Below are positions 18,219 through 26,486 of a stretch of DNA of 64,000 bases, one piece after another. The DNA comes from Carnobacterium maltaromaticum DSM 20342 (GTDB lineage: Bacteria; Bacillota; Bacilli; Lactobacillales; Carnobacteriaceae), in the NCBI RefSeq assembly GCF_000744945.1, contig NZ_JQMX01000001.1, positions 1,798,001 to 1,862,000 on the forward strand, written 5' to 3'. The notes beneath the pieces are model-generated. The model had not been told where the DNA came from. It did not search any database and worked only from the letters and a program-made list of their open reading frames with translations. Position 1 is the first letter of the stretch. Every line of letters begins with the position of its first letter. Both the position numbers and the translations under genes were made by a program.

Positions 18219-19031
18219 ATGAGTTCTAAACCAATTCTTTCCATTGCTATTTTAAACTTAATGCCAACTAAAGAAGCAACAGCTACTCAATTGGCATCCT
18301 TATTAAGTCAAAACAACCTATTTAAAGTTGAAATTACTTTGCTTTACCCTAAAACACACTATCAAGCTAAAGCTATTCCCGATGACTTACAAGAAAATTA
18401 CCTTACTTTTGATGATGTCCGGGACCAACTATTTGATGGCTTTATTATTACTGGTGCTCCCGTTGAACAATTGCCTTTTGAACACGTTGATTACTGGCTT
18501 GAATTGAAGACTATTTTTACTTATTTAAAAGCGACTCACACTCACTCTCTCTTTATTTGTTGGGGAGCTCAAGCCGCCTTATATGAGTATTATCAAATAC
18601 CAAAAATTCACTTACCCACTAAATTAGTCGGCATTTTTCAGCATCGTTTTTGTGTAACTGAACACTGGTTAGCAAATACTACTAAAACTGATTTTCATGC
18701 ACCTCACTCCCGCAACACAACTGTTGATTCCTGTCTAGTTAGCCAGCATCCTGAATTGATTCCTGTAGCTCAATCCGATGCTGCAGGTCTCTATTTAGCT
18801 ACAAATTATAATGGCTTAGAAACTTATGTTTTTGGTCATCCTGAATATGCTACAGAAACCTTAGAAAAAGAATACCTACGTGATGTACAAATTTTAACTA
18901 AACCAATTTTACCCTTATATTATTTCCCAGGAAATAACCCTTTAAATACGCCTATCAATACTTGGAATGAGCATGGAAAAAATTTGTTTAAAAATTGGAT
19001 GGAATTCATACGAACTAAGAAACTAAACTAA
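18219..19031 (+). CDS. metA: Homoserine O-acetyltransferase, MetA family
   Basis: Acyltransferase of 270 residues activating homoserine for methionine synthesis. The catalytic cysteine is in FICWGAQAAL, and the His/Glu of the triad lie in GHPEYATETLEKEY. The pocket residue equivalent to position 111 of the family is Glu (TGAPVEQLPFEHVDYW); in characterised members Glu here selects acetyl-CoA and Gly selects succinyl-CoA. This agrees with the O-acetylhomoserine-using MetY upstream. It is about 30 residues shorter than E. coli MetA, mostly at the N-terminus. It is probably co-transcribed with metY under the T-box, with the structured element in between. Confidence 0.93.
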   Translation: MSSKPILSIAILNLMPTKEATATQLASLLSQNNLFKVEITLLYPKTHYQAKAIPDDLQENYLTFDDVRDQLFDGFIITGAPVEQLPFEHVDYWLELKTIFTYLKATHTHSLFICWGAQAALYEYYQIPKIHLPTKLVGIFQHRFCVTEHWLANTTKTDFHAPHSRNTTVDSCLVSQHPELIPVAQSDAAGLYLATNYNGLETYVFGHPEYATETLEKEYLRDVQILTKPILPLYYFPGNNPLNTPINTWNEHGKNLFKNWMEFIRTKKLN

Positions 19032-19075
19032 CTAACTATATTTTTTCAAAGTGAGATTCCTTCCTTAATTTGTGA

Positions 19076-19081
19076 TAAAAT
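19076..19081 (+). promoter_or_regulatory. Extended -10 promoter of ansA
   Basis: TGATAAAAT, a TG-extended -10 without a clear -35. It predicts a transcript start near 19088 and a leader of about 180 bases made almost wholly of the repeated element. Confidence 0.55.
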
Positions 19082-19094
19082 AGTATCGAGATGA

Positions 19095-19128
19095 TTGAGT
19101 ATTTAGCCGACTCAACGAACTTTTTATC
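19095..19128 (+). repeat. Short unit of dispersed element at start of ansA leader
   Basis: TTGAGT (19095-19100) and ACTCAA (19110-19115) form a hairpin, followed by CGAACTTTTTAT, the same core as elsewhere but without a gene start behind it. It is directly followed by a full copy. Confidence 0.65.
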
Positions 19129-19130
19129 TA

Positions 19131-19252
19131 GGCTAGTTCTTTTGAGCTAGTCCTTCGGAAAAAAGACGAATTCCCAAAAAAGTAAATTAACACTTTTCTT
19201 GGAATTCCCTATTTTTCTGCCAGGCCTAAACAGCTCAACGAACTTTTTATTA
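19131..19252 (+). repeat. Full copy B of dispersed structured element, before ansA
   Basis: Helices: TTGAGCT (19142-19148) with AGCTCAA (19232-19238); TCC-TTC-GGA (19151-19159); GGAAAAA with TTTTTC (19212-19217); GAATTCC (19168-19174) with GGAATTC (19201-19207); AAAGT (19179) with ACTTT (19192). The layout is that of copy A although most paired bases differ. It ends at the ribosome binding site of ansA. Confidence 0.75.
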
Positions 19253-19267
19253 TTAGGAGGTACTTTC

Positions 19268-20236
19268 TTGAAGAATATTTTAGTTTTACACACTGGTGGA
19301 ACCATCGCAATGAGCGAGGATCAAACAACAGGGAAAGTTGCTCCAAATTCTGAAAATCCTTTATTAACTCAAGGTCATTTATTTGAAAAGGAAGCTCATT
19401 TAATTGTTGAAGATATCTTCCAACGTCCTTCTCCACATATGACTCCGACAGAAATGCTACAGTTAAAAAATAGAATTGAACAGGCGGTTCTTTCTGAAGC
19501 AATTGATGGTGTCATCATTACTCATGGGACAGATACGTTAGAAGAAACAGCATATTTCCTAGATATTACCTTGGAACAACATATTCCTATCGTTATGACT
19601 GGAGCTATGCGTTCTAGCAATGAGATTGGGTCAGATGGCCTTTATAACTTCCAGAGTGCAGTTTGGGTGGCCACCTCTGATGAGGCTAAAGATAAGGGTG
19701 TCTTAGTCGTAATGAATGATGAAATTCATACAGCACGCTATGTAACCAAAACTCATACAACCAATGTTGCTACTTTTCGCACACCAACTTTTGGCCCAAT
19801 TGGCTTGATTGCTAAAAATAAAGTCTTGTTTTTCCAAGAATTAATTGAGGAAGAAAAATTTGATTTAACTTCTGTTGATAAAAACGTTTATTTATTAAAA
19901 GCTTATGCAGGAATGGAAAGTACGATTTTTGATGCACTTGATAATCCTACAACTGATGGACTGGTCGTTGAAGCTCTTGGAGCTGGTAATTTACCTCCAG
20001 CAACTCTTTCGGGCTTATCAAAACTCGTTGCACGTAATATCCCAATCGTCTTAGTTTCCCGCTGTTTCAACGGTGTTGCACAAGATGTCTATGATTATGA
20101 AGGTGGCGGAAAACGTTTGAGAGAGATGGGCGTAATTTTTACTAATGGTTTAACTGGGCCAAAAGCTCGAATTAAATTATTAGTCGCCTTAAATAGTACC
20201 AATGAGCATGATGAATTGAAACGCTACTTTTACTAA
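19268..20236 (+). CDS. ansA: L-asparaginase, cytoplasmic type
   Basis: Hydrolyses L-asparagine to aspartate and ammonia. The protein has 322 residues with the two catalytic threonine motifs of the family: TGGTIAM near residue 9 and THGTDTLEETAYF near residue 87. It has no signal peptide, so it is the cytoplasmic type. The start is TTG, with AGGAGG at a proper distance; a longer in-frame version begins inside the repeat element and has no ribosome binding site. Lying after metY-metA it could feed aspartate into the homoserine/methionine route, but it has its own promoter-like sequence and terminator. Confidence 0.93.
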   Translation: MKNILVLHTGGTIAMSEDQTTGKVAPNSENPLLTQGHLFEKEAHLIVEDIFQRPSPHMTPTEMLQLKNRIEQAVLSEAIDGVIITHGTDTLEETAYFLDITLEQHIPIVMTGAMRSSNEIGSDGLYNFQSAVWVATSDEAKDKGVLVVMNDEIHTARYVTKTHTTNVATFRTPTFGPIGLIAKNKVLFFQELIEEEKFDLTSVDKNVYLLKAYAGMESTIFDALDNPTTDGLVVEALGAGNLPPATLSGLSKLVARNIPIVLVSRCFNGVAQDVYDYEGGGKRLREMGVIFTNGLTGPKARIKLLVALNSTNEHDELKRYFY

Positions 20237-20242
20237 AAAAAA

Positions 20243-20281
20243 ACGAAAAAGTACGGAGTTTTATTTCTCCGTACTTTTTAT
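20243..20281. terminator. Bidirectional terminator
   Basis: AAAAAGTACGGAG / CTCCGTACTTTTT around an 8-base loop; it overlaps the end of scrB on the other strand. Confidence 0.93.
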
Positions 20282-21766
20282 ATCCATTTTATTTAATTTC
20301 CATCCTTCTAATTCATATTCCATTAGGCCTTTTTCAACAAATAACCCAATTCCACTTTGTTGTTTTTCTGGAAATACTCTTGTAGTAAATACAGCTAATC
20401 CATCATTCACAAAAATCTCAGCAGATGTTGTATCTACAAATATATGCAGACTAATTTCTTTTTTATTATACTTCATTTGTCGCGATGTTCCGTATTCTGT
20501 AGCAAAAGGAATCCCACAATCTTTCCGCTCTACTTTAAATTTCCCTTTATTTAAATCAACTTCTAAATACAACCCTTTATTTGTTATCGGATCTTCAAAT
20601 AAACAAAGCCCAAATTTTGTTTTTTCTTCCACACGTAGCTTTATTTTCACTTCGTAGCTTGTTCCTAATAGATTTCCTAAATGTACTCTTCCGTATTGTG
20701 AGTCTTGGTGTTTTACATGTGCTCCTCTTAGTGCGGTTAGCTCTGTAATTGGTCTTTGAATTAATTGTCCTTCCAGAACGGACAACTCCCGTGGAATCGT
20801 TAAGCAGTGTGCCCAACCATCTTGATCACTAGGATACTTAATTTCAGGTAATCCCATCCACGCAATCAAAATACGACGCCCATCAGGTGCAATTGTTGTT
20901 TGAGCAGCATAGAAATCAAAACCTAAGTCGAGTTCATGAAATCCATTATGTTCTAGTCGCAATGTTTCATAATTAAATTTTGTCCCCAGAAAATATCCAG
21001 TTTGATAGATATTTTGATAGAAATCCCCAGTAGGCTCTATACCCTGTGGAGAAAATAAAAAACAAGGACTACCATCTAATTCAAAAAAATCTGGACATTC
21101 CCACATAAAGCCAAAATCTTGGACCTGAGGATTAAACTCACCTAGCAACACCCAATCTGTTAAATTTTCTGATTGATACACAAGTGCAGTCCCAGTATGA
21201 TTCTTTCTTTCTGCACCGATAATGGCATAATAATACCCCTCGTGTTTCCACATTTTAGGATCTCTAAAATTATCTGTATAACCCTCTGGAATTCCTTCAA
21301 TGACAGGCTCTTTGATTTTTTTTATTTGTCCACTCTTATCCATAATTGCCATTAATTGGTGCGGTGTCCGGCTCCAGTTCTTAGATCGTGTATTTCCTGT
21401 ATACATTAAGTGTAACTGGTTTTTGTCAACCAAACCACTTCCTGAGTACGCACCATGAGAATCATACTTAGTGCTAGGACTAATTCCAACACCACAATTT
21501 TCCCAGTGAACTAAATCGTCTGAAACAACATGATACCAATACTTTAACCCATGAACAGGACCTAAAGGAAACCATTGATAAAATAAATGCCATTGACCAT
21601 TAAAGTAACTAAAGCCATTTGGATCATTTAATAAACCTGTTGGTGGTTGAATATGATACGTCTGCCTATAAACTGACTTCTCAACTTGATTAGCCAAATT
21701 TACCAAATATTCTGGCGATACTTCTTCAATTTTTCGGTATCTTTCTTTTCGTGTCCATTCCTTCAT
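20261..21766 (-). CDS. scrB: Sucrose-6-phosphate hydrolase
   Basis: Cytoplasmic glycoside hydrolase family 32 enzyme of 501 residues that cleaves sucrose 6-phosphate to glucose 6-phosphate and fructose. The nucleophile motif LLNDPNGF is near residue 44, the transition-state motif FRDP near residue 170 and the acid/base motif WECPDFF near residue 225; a C-terminal beta-sandwich follows. It is downstream of the sucrose PTS gene by 18 bases and shares its promoter. Confidence 0.95.
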   Translation of the reverse strand: MKEWTRKERYRKIEEVSPEYLVNLANQVEKSVYRQTYHIQPPTGLLNDPNGFSYFNGQWHLFYQWFPLGPVHGLKYWYHVVSDDLVHWENCGVGISPSTKYDSHGAYSGSGLVDKNQLHLMYTGNTRSKNWSRTPHQLMAIMDKSGQIKKIKEPVIEGIPEGYTDNFRDPKMWKHEGYYYAIIGAERKNHTGTALVYQSENLTDWVLLGEFNPQVQDFGFMWECPDFFELDGSPCFLFSPQGIEPTGDFYQNIYQTGYFLGTKFNYETLRLEHNGFHELDLGFDFYAAQTTIAPDGRRILIAWMGLPEIKYPSDQDGWAHCLTIPRELSVLEGQLIQRPITELTALRGAHVKHQDSQYGRVHLGNLLGTSYEVKIKLRVEEKTKFGLCLFEDPITNKGLYLEVDLNKGKFKVERKDCGIPFATEYGTSRQMKYNKKEISLHIFVDTTSAEIFVNDGLAVFTTRVFPEKQQSGIGLFVEKGLMEYELEGWKLNKMDIKSTEK

Positions 21767-21784
21767 TTATCTTCTCCTATTTAT

Positions 21785-23221
21785 CTACTCTGATTGATTT
21801 ATAGTTAATTTGGCTCCACGTATACTAAAAATATACGTTAGGACAAACGTTAAAATTGTTGTCATTATAATCCCTATAATGAAATAAGTCATATAGCCAG
21901 GTGTAATGGCGATAATACCTGGTAACCCTGTAGCGCCTAAAGCAACTGCCTTAACTTTAAAGAAAGTTACATATGCACTACCAACAGCAGAACCGATCAT
22001 AGCTGCATAAAAGGGATACCTTAATTTCAAATTCACACCAAACATAGCAGGTTCTGTAATGCCTAGATACGCTGAAATAGAGGAAGCTGTTGCCAAACTT
22101 TTTGTTTTACTATTTTTAGTAATAAAGATCATTGCTAAACAGGCTGCCCCTTGCGCTACATTTGACATGGATGCTATTGGAAAGATAAATGTTCCGCCAG
22201 TTTTTGCAATATCAGCTAATAATTGTGTTTCTACTGCAATAAAACTATGATGCATTCCAGTAATCACAAGCGGTGCATAAAATAGCCCGATGATTCCGCC
22301 TCCAATAAAACCTGTTGAATCATATAACCAGACTAATCCATTAGTTAGCATATCTCCAGCTGTTCGAGTAATTGGACCCACAATTGTAAAAGTTAAAAAG
22401 GCTGTTATAAATAAAGTGAATAATGGCGTTAGTAAATTATCTAAAACTGTTGGAATTACTTTATGACATAATTTTTCTATTTTTGCCAAAATATACGTTG
22501 CAACTAAAATCGGGAGGACTGTATTTTGATAGCCCACTTGAGCAATGTGTAATCCAAATACATTCCAATAAGGGACACTATTTTCTGCTACCGCTTGTGG
22601 ATAACTAAAAGCTGTTAATAAATCGGGATGTACCATTAACATTCCTAGCACTGCTCCTAAATAAGCATTTCCGCCAAACTTCTGAGCTGCAGAAAAACCA
22701 ATTAAAACGGGCAAAAAGACATAGGCCGCATTGGAAAATGTATTAATCATACTAGCTAAACCTGCCATTTGTGGATAAGCTCCAATTAAAGAGTTGCCAC
22801 TGATAAATAAATCTTCAGCTGTAAGTACATTATTGATTCCCATCATTAATCCACAAGCAACAATCGCTGGAATAATTGGAATAAAAATATCTGATAACAC
22901 TTTAACAAATTGTTGGATTGGGTTTAATTTTTTTGTTCCTAAGTTTTTTACGTCTTGAGTAGACATTGACTCAATATTCGCTAGCTGCACAAACTCCTTA
23001 TAAACTTCGTCCACAACTCCACTGCCTAAAATAATTTGATACTGGCCACCTGTGGAAAAAGTCCCTTTAACACTAGCGTTATTCTCAATTTCTATCTGAT
23101 TTATTTTTGTTTCGTCCTGTAACACTAAACGTAATCTGGTAGCACAATGGGTTGCTGCTACAATATTTTCTTTTCCACCTAGATTAACTAAAAGATCTTG
23201 CGCAATTTCTTTATAATTCAC
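21785..23221 (-). CDS. scrA: Sucrose PTS permease, EIIBC
   Basis: Phosphotransferase system permease of 478 residues. The N-terminal IIB domain has the phosphocysteine in AATHCATRLRLVL (residue 26); the IIC domain of about 10 membrane segments follows residue 105. No IIA domain is attached, so phosphate must come from a IIA of another system, commonly the glucose-type one. It imports sucrose as sucrose 6-phosphate for ScrB. The promoter holds two ScrR-type operators and a cre site. Confidence 0.94.
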   Translation of the reverse strand: MNYKEIAQDLLVNLGGKENIVAATHCATRLRLVLQDETKINQIEIENNASVKGTFSTGGQYQIILGSGVVDEVYKEFVQLANIESMSTQDVKNLGTKKLNPIQQFVKVLSDIFIPIIPAIVACGLMMGINNVLTAEDLFISGNSLIGAYPQMAGLASMINTFSNAAYVFLPVLIGFSAAQKFGGNAYLGAVLGMLMVHPDLLTAFSYPQAVAENSVPYWNVFGLHIAQVGYQNTVLPILVATYILAKIEKLCHKVIPTVLDNLLTPLFTLFITAFLTFTIVGPITRTAGDMLTNGLVWLYDSTGFIGGGIIGLFYAPLVITGMHHSFIAVETQLLADIAKTGGTFIFPIASMSNVAQGAACLAMIFITKNSKTKSLATASSISAYLGITEPAMFGVNLKLRYPFYAAMIGSAVGSAYVTFFKVKAVALGATGLPGIIAITPGYMTYFIIGIIMTTILTFVLTYIFSIRGAKLTINQSE

Positions 23222-23244
23222 TTTAAATACCTCCTTTTAATTTT

Positions 23245-23262
23245 AAAGGAACCGGTTCCTTT
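23245..23262. promoter_or_regulatory. LacI-type operator O2 of scr operon
   Basis: Perfect 18-base palindrome AAAGGAACCGGTTCCTTT between the promoter and the scrA start; its centre ACCGGT is shared with the upstream site. Probable ScrR binding site. Confidence 0.85.
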
Positions 23263-23304
23263 TCGTTCTAAAAATTTTTTAACCTAACCAAATCAACGTT
23301 GGAT

Positions 23305-23354
23305 TTGGAACCGGTTTCTATTTTTAGAATAAATGATTTCGTTTACATTGTCAA
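23305..23354 (-). promoter_or_regulatory. scr promoter with operator O1 and cre
   Basis: On the minus strand TTGACA (23354-23349), 17 bases, TATTCT (23331-23326). Between them ATGTAAACGAAATCAT (23348-23333) is a good cre match. Operator TAGAAACCGGTTCCAA (23320-23305) follows the -10 directly. The arrangement predicts double control: repression by ScrR without sucrose and by CcpA with preferred sugars. Confidence 0.88.
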
Positions 23355-23382
23355 GAATTTTTTTCTTCTTAATTGTTTCAAC

Positions 23383-23429
23383 CCAAAATAGACTAATTAG
23401 GAGGCCCCGCCTAATTAGCCTATTTTGGA
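23383..23429. terminator. Hairpin after scrR
   Basis: CCAAAATAG...AATTAGG / CCTAATT...CTATTTTGG, a long stem with a GC-rich loop, immediately after the scrR stop. No clean T-run follows, so termination may be weak. Confidence 0.6.
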
Positions 23430-24407
23430 TTATTTAAGTCTTTTTGTTGATTCACGTTCAACTAATTGATTATCTAATTTAATGATTTCTGGAATCTTTT
23501 CCCCTTCAATAAGTTGATAAAGATTTTCTGCAGCTATTACACCTGATTGATAGTACGGAAATTTAATCGTTGTAATCATTGGGAAAACCGCTGTCGTTAC
23601 ATCATAATCTCCGAAACCAGATAACGAAAATTGATCTGGTATGACCATTTTCAATTCATGTGCCGCTTTTAAAACACCTAGTGCAATATTATCTGTTGCG
23701 CATATTACATAGCTAGATTCCATCTTAGGAAGAATTTGTAACGCTTTTTGGTATGCGGCCTCAATTGCAAAGGTTGTTTCAATAATCTTTATTTTCCCAT
23801 TAGGTTTAATCCCATCTAAGATCCCTTGCTTACGTTTTTGTCCAACAGCAATATCATCTTCAAATACCCCAAAATAGGTAAAAATCCGGTGACCTAAACT
23901 AACTGCGTATTTCCCTAGCATATAACCTGCTTGATAATCATCATGAACAATACTGTGATACCCATCAGCTTGTTGACCTAAGATAATGACTGGAACTTTG
24001 CTAGAATCAATCGCTTTGCGGTGCTCATCTGTAATAACTGTTGCAAATAAAATTATTCCCGCTACTTTTTGCTTTGCGTAAGCATAAATAGCTTCAATTT
24101 CCCTTTGGATATCTTGATTGCTATTTGTAATCAACAACTGATAATCTACAGCACGTAATTGTTCATCAATCCCTTTTAAGCCTTGGGTCGTAGCATAGGA
24201 ATCTAAACGAGGAACAATAGTTCCTATCATGGCAGTATTCTTAGCTTTGAGGCTTTGAGCAAATGTATTTGGTTTATACCCAGTCTCTGCTACAATTTTA
24301 TCAATCTTAGCCTTTGTTTTTGCACTAACAGATCCACCATTCAAATAACGGGAAACTGTACTCTTAGCTACCCCAGCCAATCGTGCAATATCATTTATTG
24401 TAACCAT
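23430..24407 (-). CDS. scrR: LacI-family sucrose operon repressor
   Basis: Transcriptional repressor of 325 residues. The N-terminal helix-turn-helix and hinge (VTINDIARLAGVAKSTVSRYLNGG) bind operators; residues 60-325 form the sugar-binding core. The two ACCGGT-centred palindromes before scrA are the likely targets. Inducer is probably sucrose 6-phosphate or fructose, inferred from family members. It lies just upstream of scrA in the same direction with its own start. Confidence 0.92.
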   Translation of the reverse strand: MVTINDIARLAGVAKSTVSRYLNGGSVSAKTKAKIDKIVAETGYKPNTFAQSLKAKNTAMIGTIVPRLDSYATTQGLKGIDEQLRAVDYQLLITNSNQDIQREIEAIYAYAKQKVAGIILFATVITDEHRKAIDSSKVPVIILGQQADGYHSIVHDDYQAGYMLGKYAVSLGHRIFTYFGVFEDDIAVGQKRKQGILDGIKPNGKIKIIETTFAIEAAYQKALQILPKMESSYVICATDNIALGVLKAAHELKMVIPDQFSLSGFGDYDVTTAVFPMITTIKFPYYQSGVIAAENLYQLIEGEKIPEIIKLDNQLVERESTKRLK

Positions 24408-24449
24408 TGATTGTCAGCACCTTTTATATTTTTAGAAAAAACCCACTAC

Positions 24450-25199
24450 TTAAAGAGGAAGCCAAGTCATACTCGCCTCACATGACGGAATTCCATCATT
24501 ATTAATTTGATGAGCAGTCAAAATCCGACCATCTTCTTGTACTTTTTGACTCACTTCACATTGAACCCAATTTCCATAAGACACTTCTTTTTCATATTTA
24601 ACATTAATACTTTTTAGCTCATGATTTTTAATAAACTCAAGCCCCAGTGAATCTAAGAACCAATCTAAATACTTCGCATTATTAACGTGCTGATTCGCAT
24701 CAATATCTAAATATCGTACGCGATAATCAATTGTTTTAGCCGCTTCTTGATCTACAATTTCTGGCTTCGGCGTGCGAACCAATTTTTTCGTTGCTTCTAC
24801 CTCATAAGGGGCAACTAATTCGTCTACAATTCGAACCATTTTTCGTTTATTAAAATCCATCATAGCAAAGGTACAATGAGTTGTTACACATAACTCTCCC
24901 GCTTCATCATAAACTTTAAATTCACGATAGGTAAAAAACTTATTGTAAGATTGAGGCTGAGTGACCACAGTAATTTCTTCATTAGCCTTTGGCAAACGCT
25001 CTACATTAATCTCTGTCTGCAAAATAATCCAGGATAAACCATGTTGCGCAACCACGTCATCACCAACATTTAACAGTTTACCTTGTTTTCCTGAAACATA
25101 GAGCATAATATTTAATAGCATTGGTACACTAATTTTTTTAGTCGCATCACACTCGTAATACTTAATTCTATGTTTTTGTTCGTAAATTAAACCACTCAT
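24450..25199 (-). CDS. Acyl-ACP thioesterase
   Basis: Double hot-dog fold thioesterase of 249 residues related to plant FatA/FatB. It hydrolyses acyl-acyl carrier protein to free fatty acid and ACP in the cytoplasm. The second hot-dog contains DIDANQHVNNAKYLDWFLDS, with the Asn-His motif of the family. In lactic bacteria these enzymes set fatty-acid release and influence membrane composition. No other lipid gene is adjacent. Confidence 0.9.
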   Translation of the reverse strand: MSGLIYEQKHRIKYYECDATKKISVPMLLNIMLYVSGKQGKLLNVGDDVVAQHGLSWIILQTEINVERLPKANEEITVVTQPQSYNKFFTYREFKVYDEAGELCVTTHCTFAMMDFNKRKMVRIVDELVAPYEVEATKKLVRTPKPEIVDQEAAKTIDYRVRYLDIDANQHVNNAKYLDWFLDSLGLEFIKNHELKSINVKYEKEVSYGNWVQCEVSQKVQEDGRILTAHQINNDGIPSCEASMTWLPL

Positions 25200-25386
25200 A
25201 CTAGTAACCTCTTTTCATAATTTTAAGCTCTCTTAAGAGTATCACAATTCTGACGAAAAAGAGCCTTTTACTCTCTAATTTAATACTTTTTTTAGTTCCT
25301 TTTAAAATAAGTTCCATCCAAGCTTTAAATAACTACCATCGTTATGTTACTATTAAATCATTGTTAATCAATTAAGGAGGATCTAC

Positions 25387-26448
25387 ATGTTACAAATGGT
25401 TAAAGAAGTCCTTGCCAATCTCTCCATCTTAATCAGCAGCGCGTACTTATTATCTAAAATTTCAAAAACTCTTTTAACTCATCAATCACCTTTGATACAT
25501 AAATTAGTTATGGGACTTGGGAGTGGGATTACAGGAATCATTCTAATGAATTTTTCAATCTCTTACCAAGATAGTTTCTTAATTGATATCCGTTTAGTTC
25601 CACTTGTAATGGCTAGTTTTTCATACGGTGGCGTAACACCCCTGATTGCTGGAGTTATTATTGGAATCTCACGTCTTTTTTATGGACTTTCACCACCGAT
25701 TATTGGAATCTGTCTCACTTACTGTTTAATCGGGTTAAGCCAATATTTTATTAGCTCCTGGGTACAGGATAAAAAAGTTTATTTACGTCTCACATTTATT
25801 TTTACTAGTAGCATTGTTTTAGTTATCCTTAATTTTCTTATTCACTCACCTTACCAGAATAATACTCCGATTACCCTAGTCTTTATTATATACAATTTAT
25901 TAGGAATGCTTATTAGTTATCAATTTTCAAAAGATATCGAAACAGAGAAAGAAGCCTTTTTGCATTATGAATCTGTTTCAAAATATGATTATTTAACTAG
26001 TGTATTCAATCGCTACTCATTTGATAAAGATTTAACTGCTCTTTTTAAACAAGAAAAATTAGTTACGATATTTCTTTTAGACATTAATAATTTTAAACAT
26101 TTTAATGATACTTATGGACATGACATTGGCGATCTTATCTTAAAAAAAGTATCTAGTTCTTTACTTAACGCTTCCTTTCCTCAACATAAAGTTTATCGCA
26201 TTGGCGGAGATGAATTTGTACTTGTTATCCCATCAGCACTTTCAAATAAAGCTACCATAGAAACAAAAGCTAAAATTAAGCAGCAAATTAGCCAACTAAC
26301 TATCCAATTAGATAATCAATTTGTTCTTCGAATTTCAACTTCAATTGGTAGCAGTTCATCGAAACCCTCACAAACTATCGATGAGCTTTATCGCCAAGCC
26401 GATATTGAACTCTATATAGATAAAAAATCAAAAAGCACCTCGTCATAA
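25387..26448 (+). CDS. Membrane diguanylate cyclase (GGDEF)
   Basis: Protein of 353 residues. Six or so hydrophobic segments in residues 5-180 resemble the 5TM receptor (LytS/YhcK-like) sensory module; a GGDEF domain follows residue 195 with the intact signature YRIGGDEFVLVIP. It should make cyclic di-GMP from two GTP in response to an unknown ligand. No RxxD inhibitory site is visible just before the signature, so product feedback at the I-site is not expected. No EAL or PilZ gene is in the window. Confidence 0.9.
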   Translation: MLQMVKEVLANLSILISSAYLLSKISKTLLTHQSPLIHKLVMGLGSGITGIILMNFSISYQDSFLIDIRLVPLVMASFSYGGVTPLIAGVIIGISRLFYGLSPPIIGICLTYCLIGLSQYFISSWVQDKKVYLRLTFIFTSSIVLVILNFLIHSPYQNNTPITLVFIIYNLLGMLISYQFSKDIETEKEAFLHYESVSKYDYLTSVFNRYSFDKDLTALFKQEKLVTIFLLDINNFKHFNDTYGHDIGDLILKKVSSSLLNASFPQHKVYRIGGDEFVLVIPSALSNKATIETKAKIKQQISQLTIQLDNQFVLRISTSIGSSSSKPSQTIDELYRQADIELYIDKKSKSTSS

Positions 26449-26475
26449 ATGCGAGCTACTTTTTGATTTTTTAAT
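26426..26475. terminator. Bidirectional terminator
   Basis: AAAAATCAAAAAG / CTTTTTGATTTTT with inner CTCG/CGAG pairing; overlaps the 3' end of the GGDEF gene. Confidence 0.85.
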
Positions 26476-26486
26476 AGTTTATCCAA

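Noticed and set aside
19199..19267. Longer N-terminus for the asparaginase
   Set aside because: The extra residues are encoded by the repeat element, and the conserved enzyme starts at the TTG preceded by AGGAGG.
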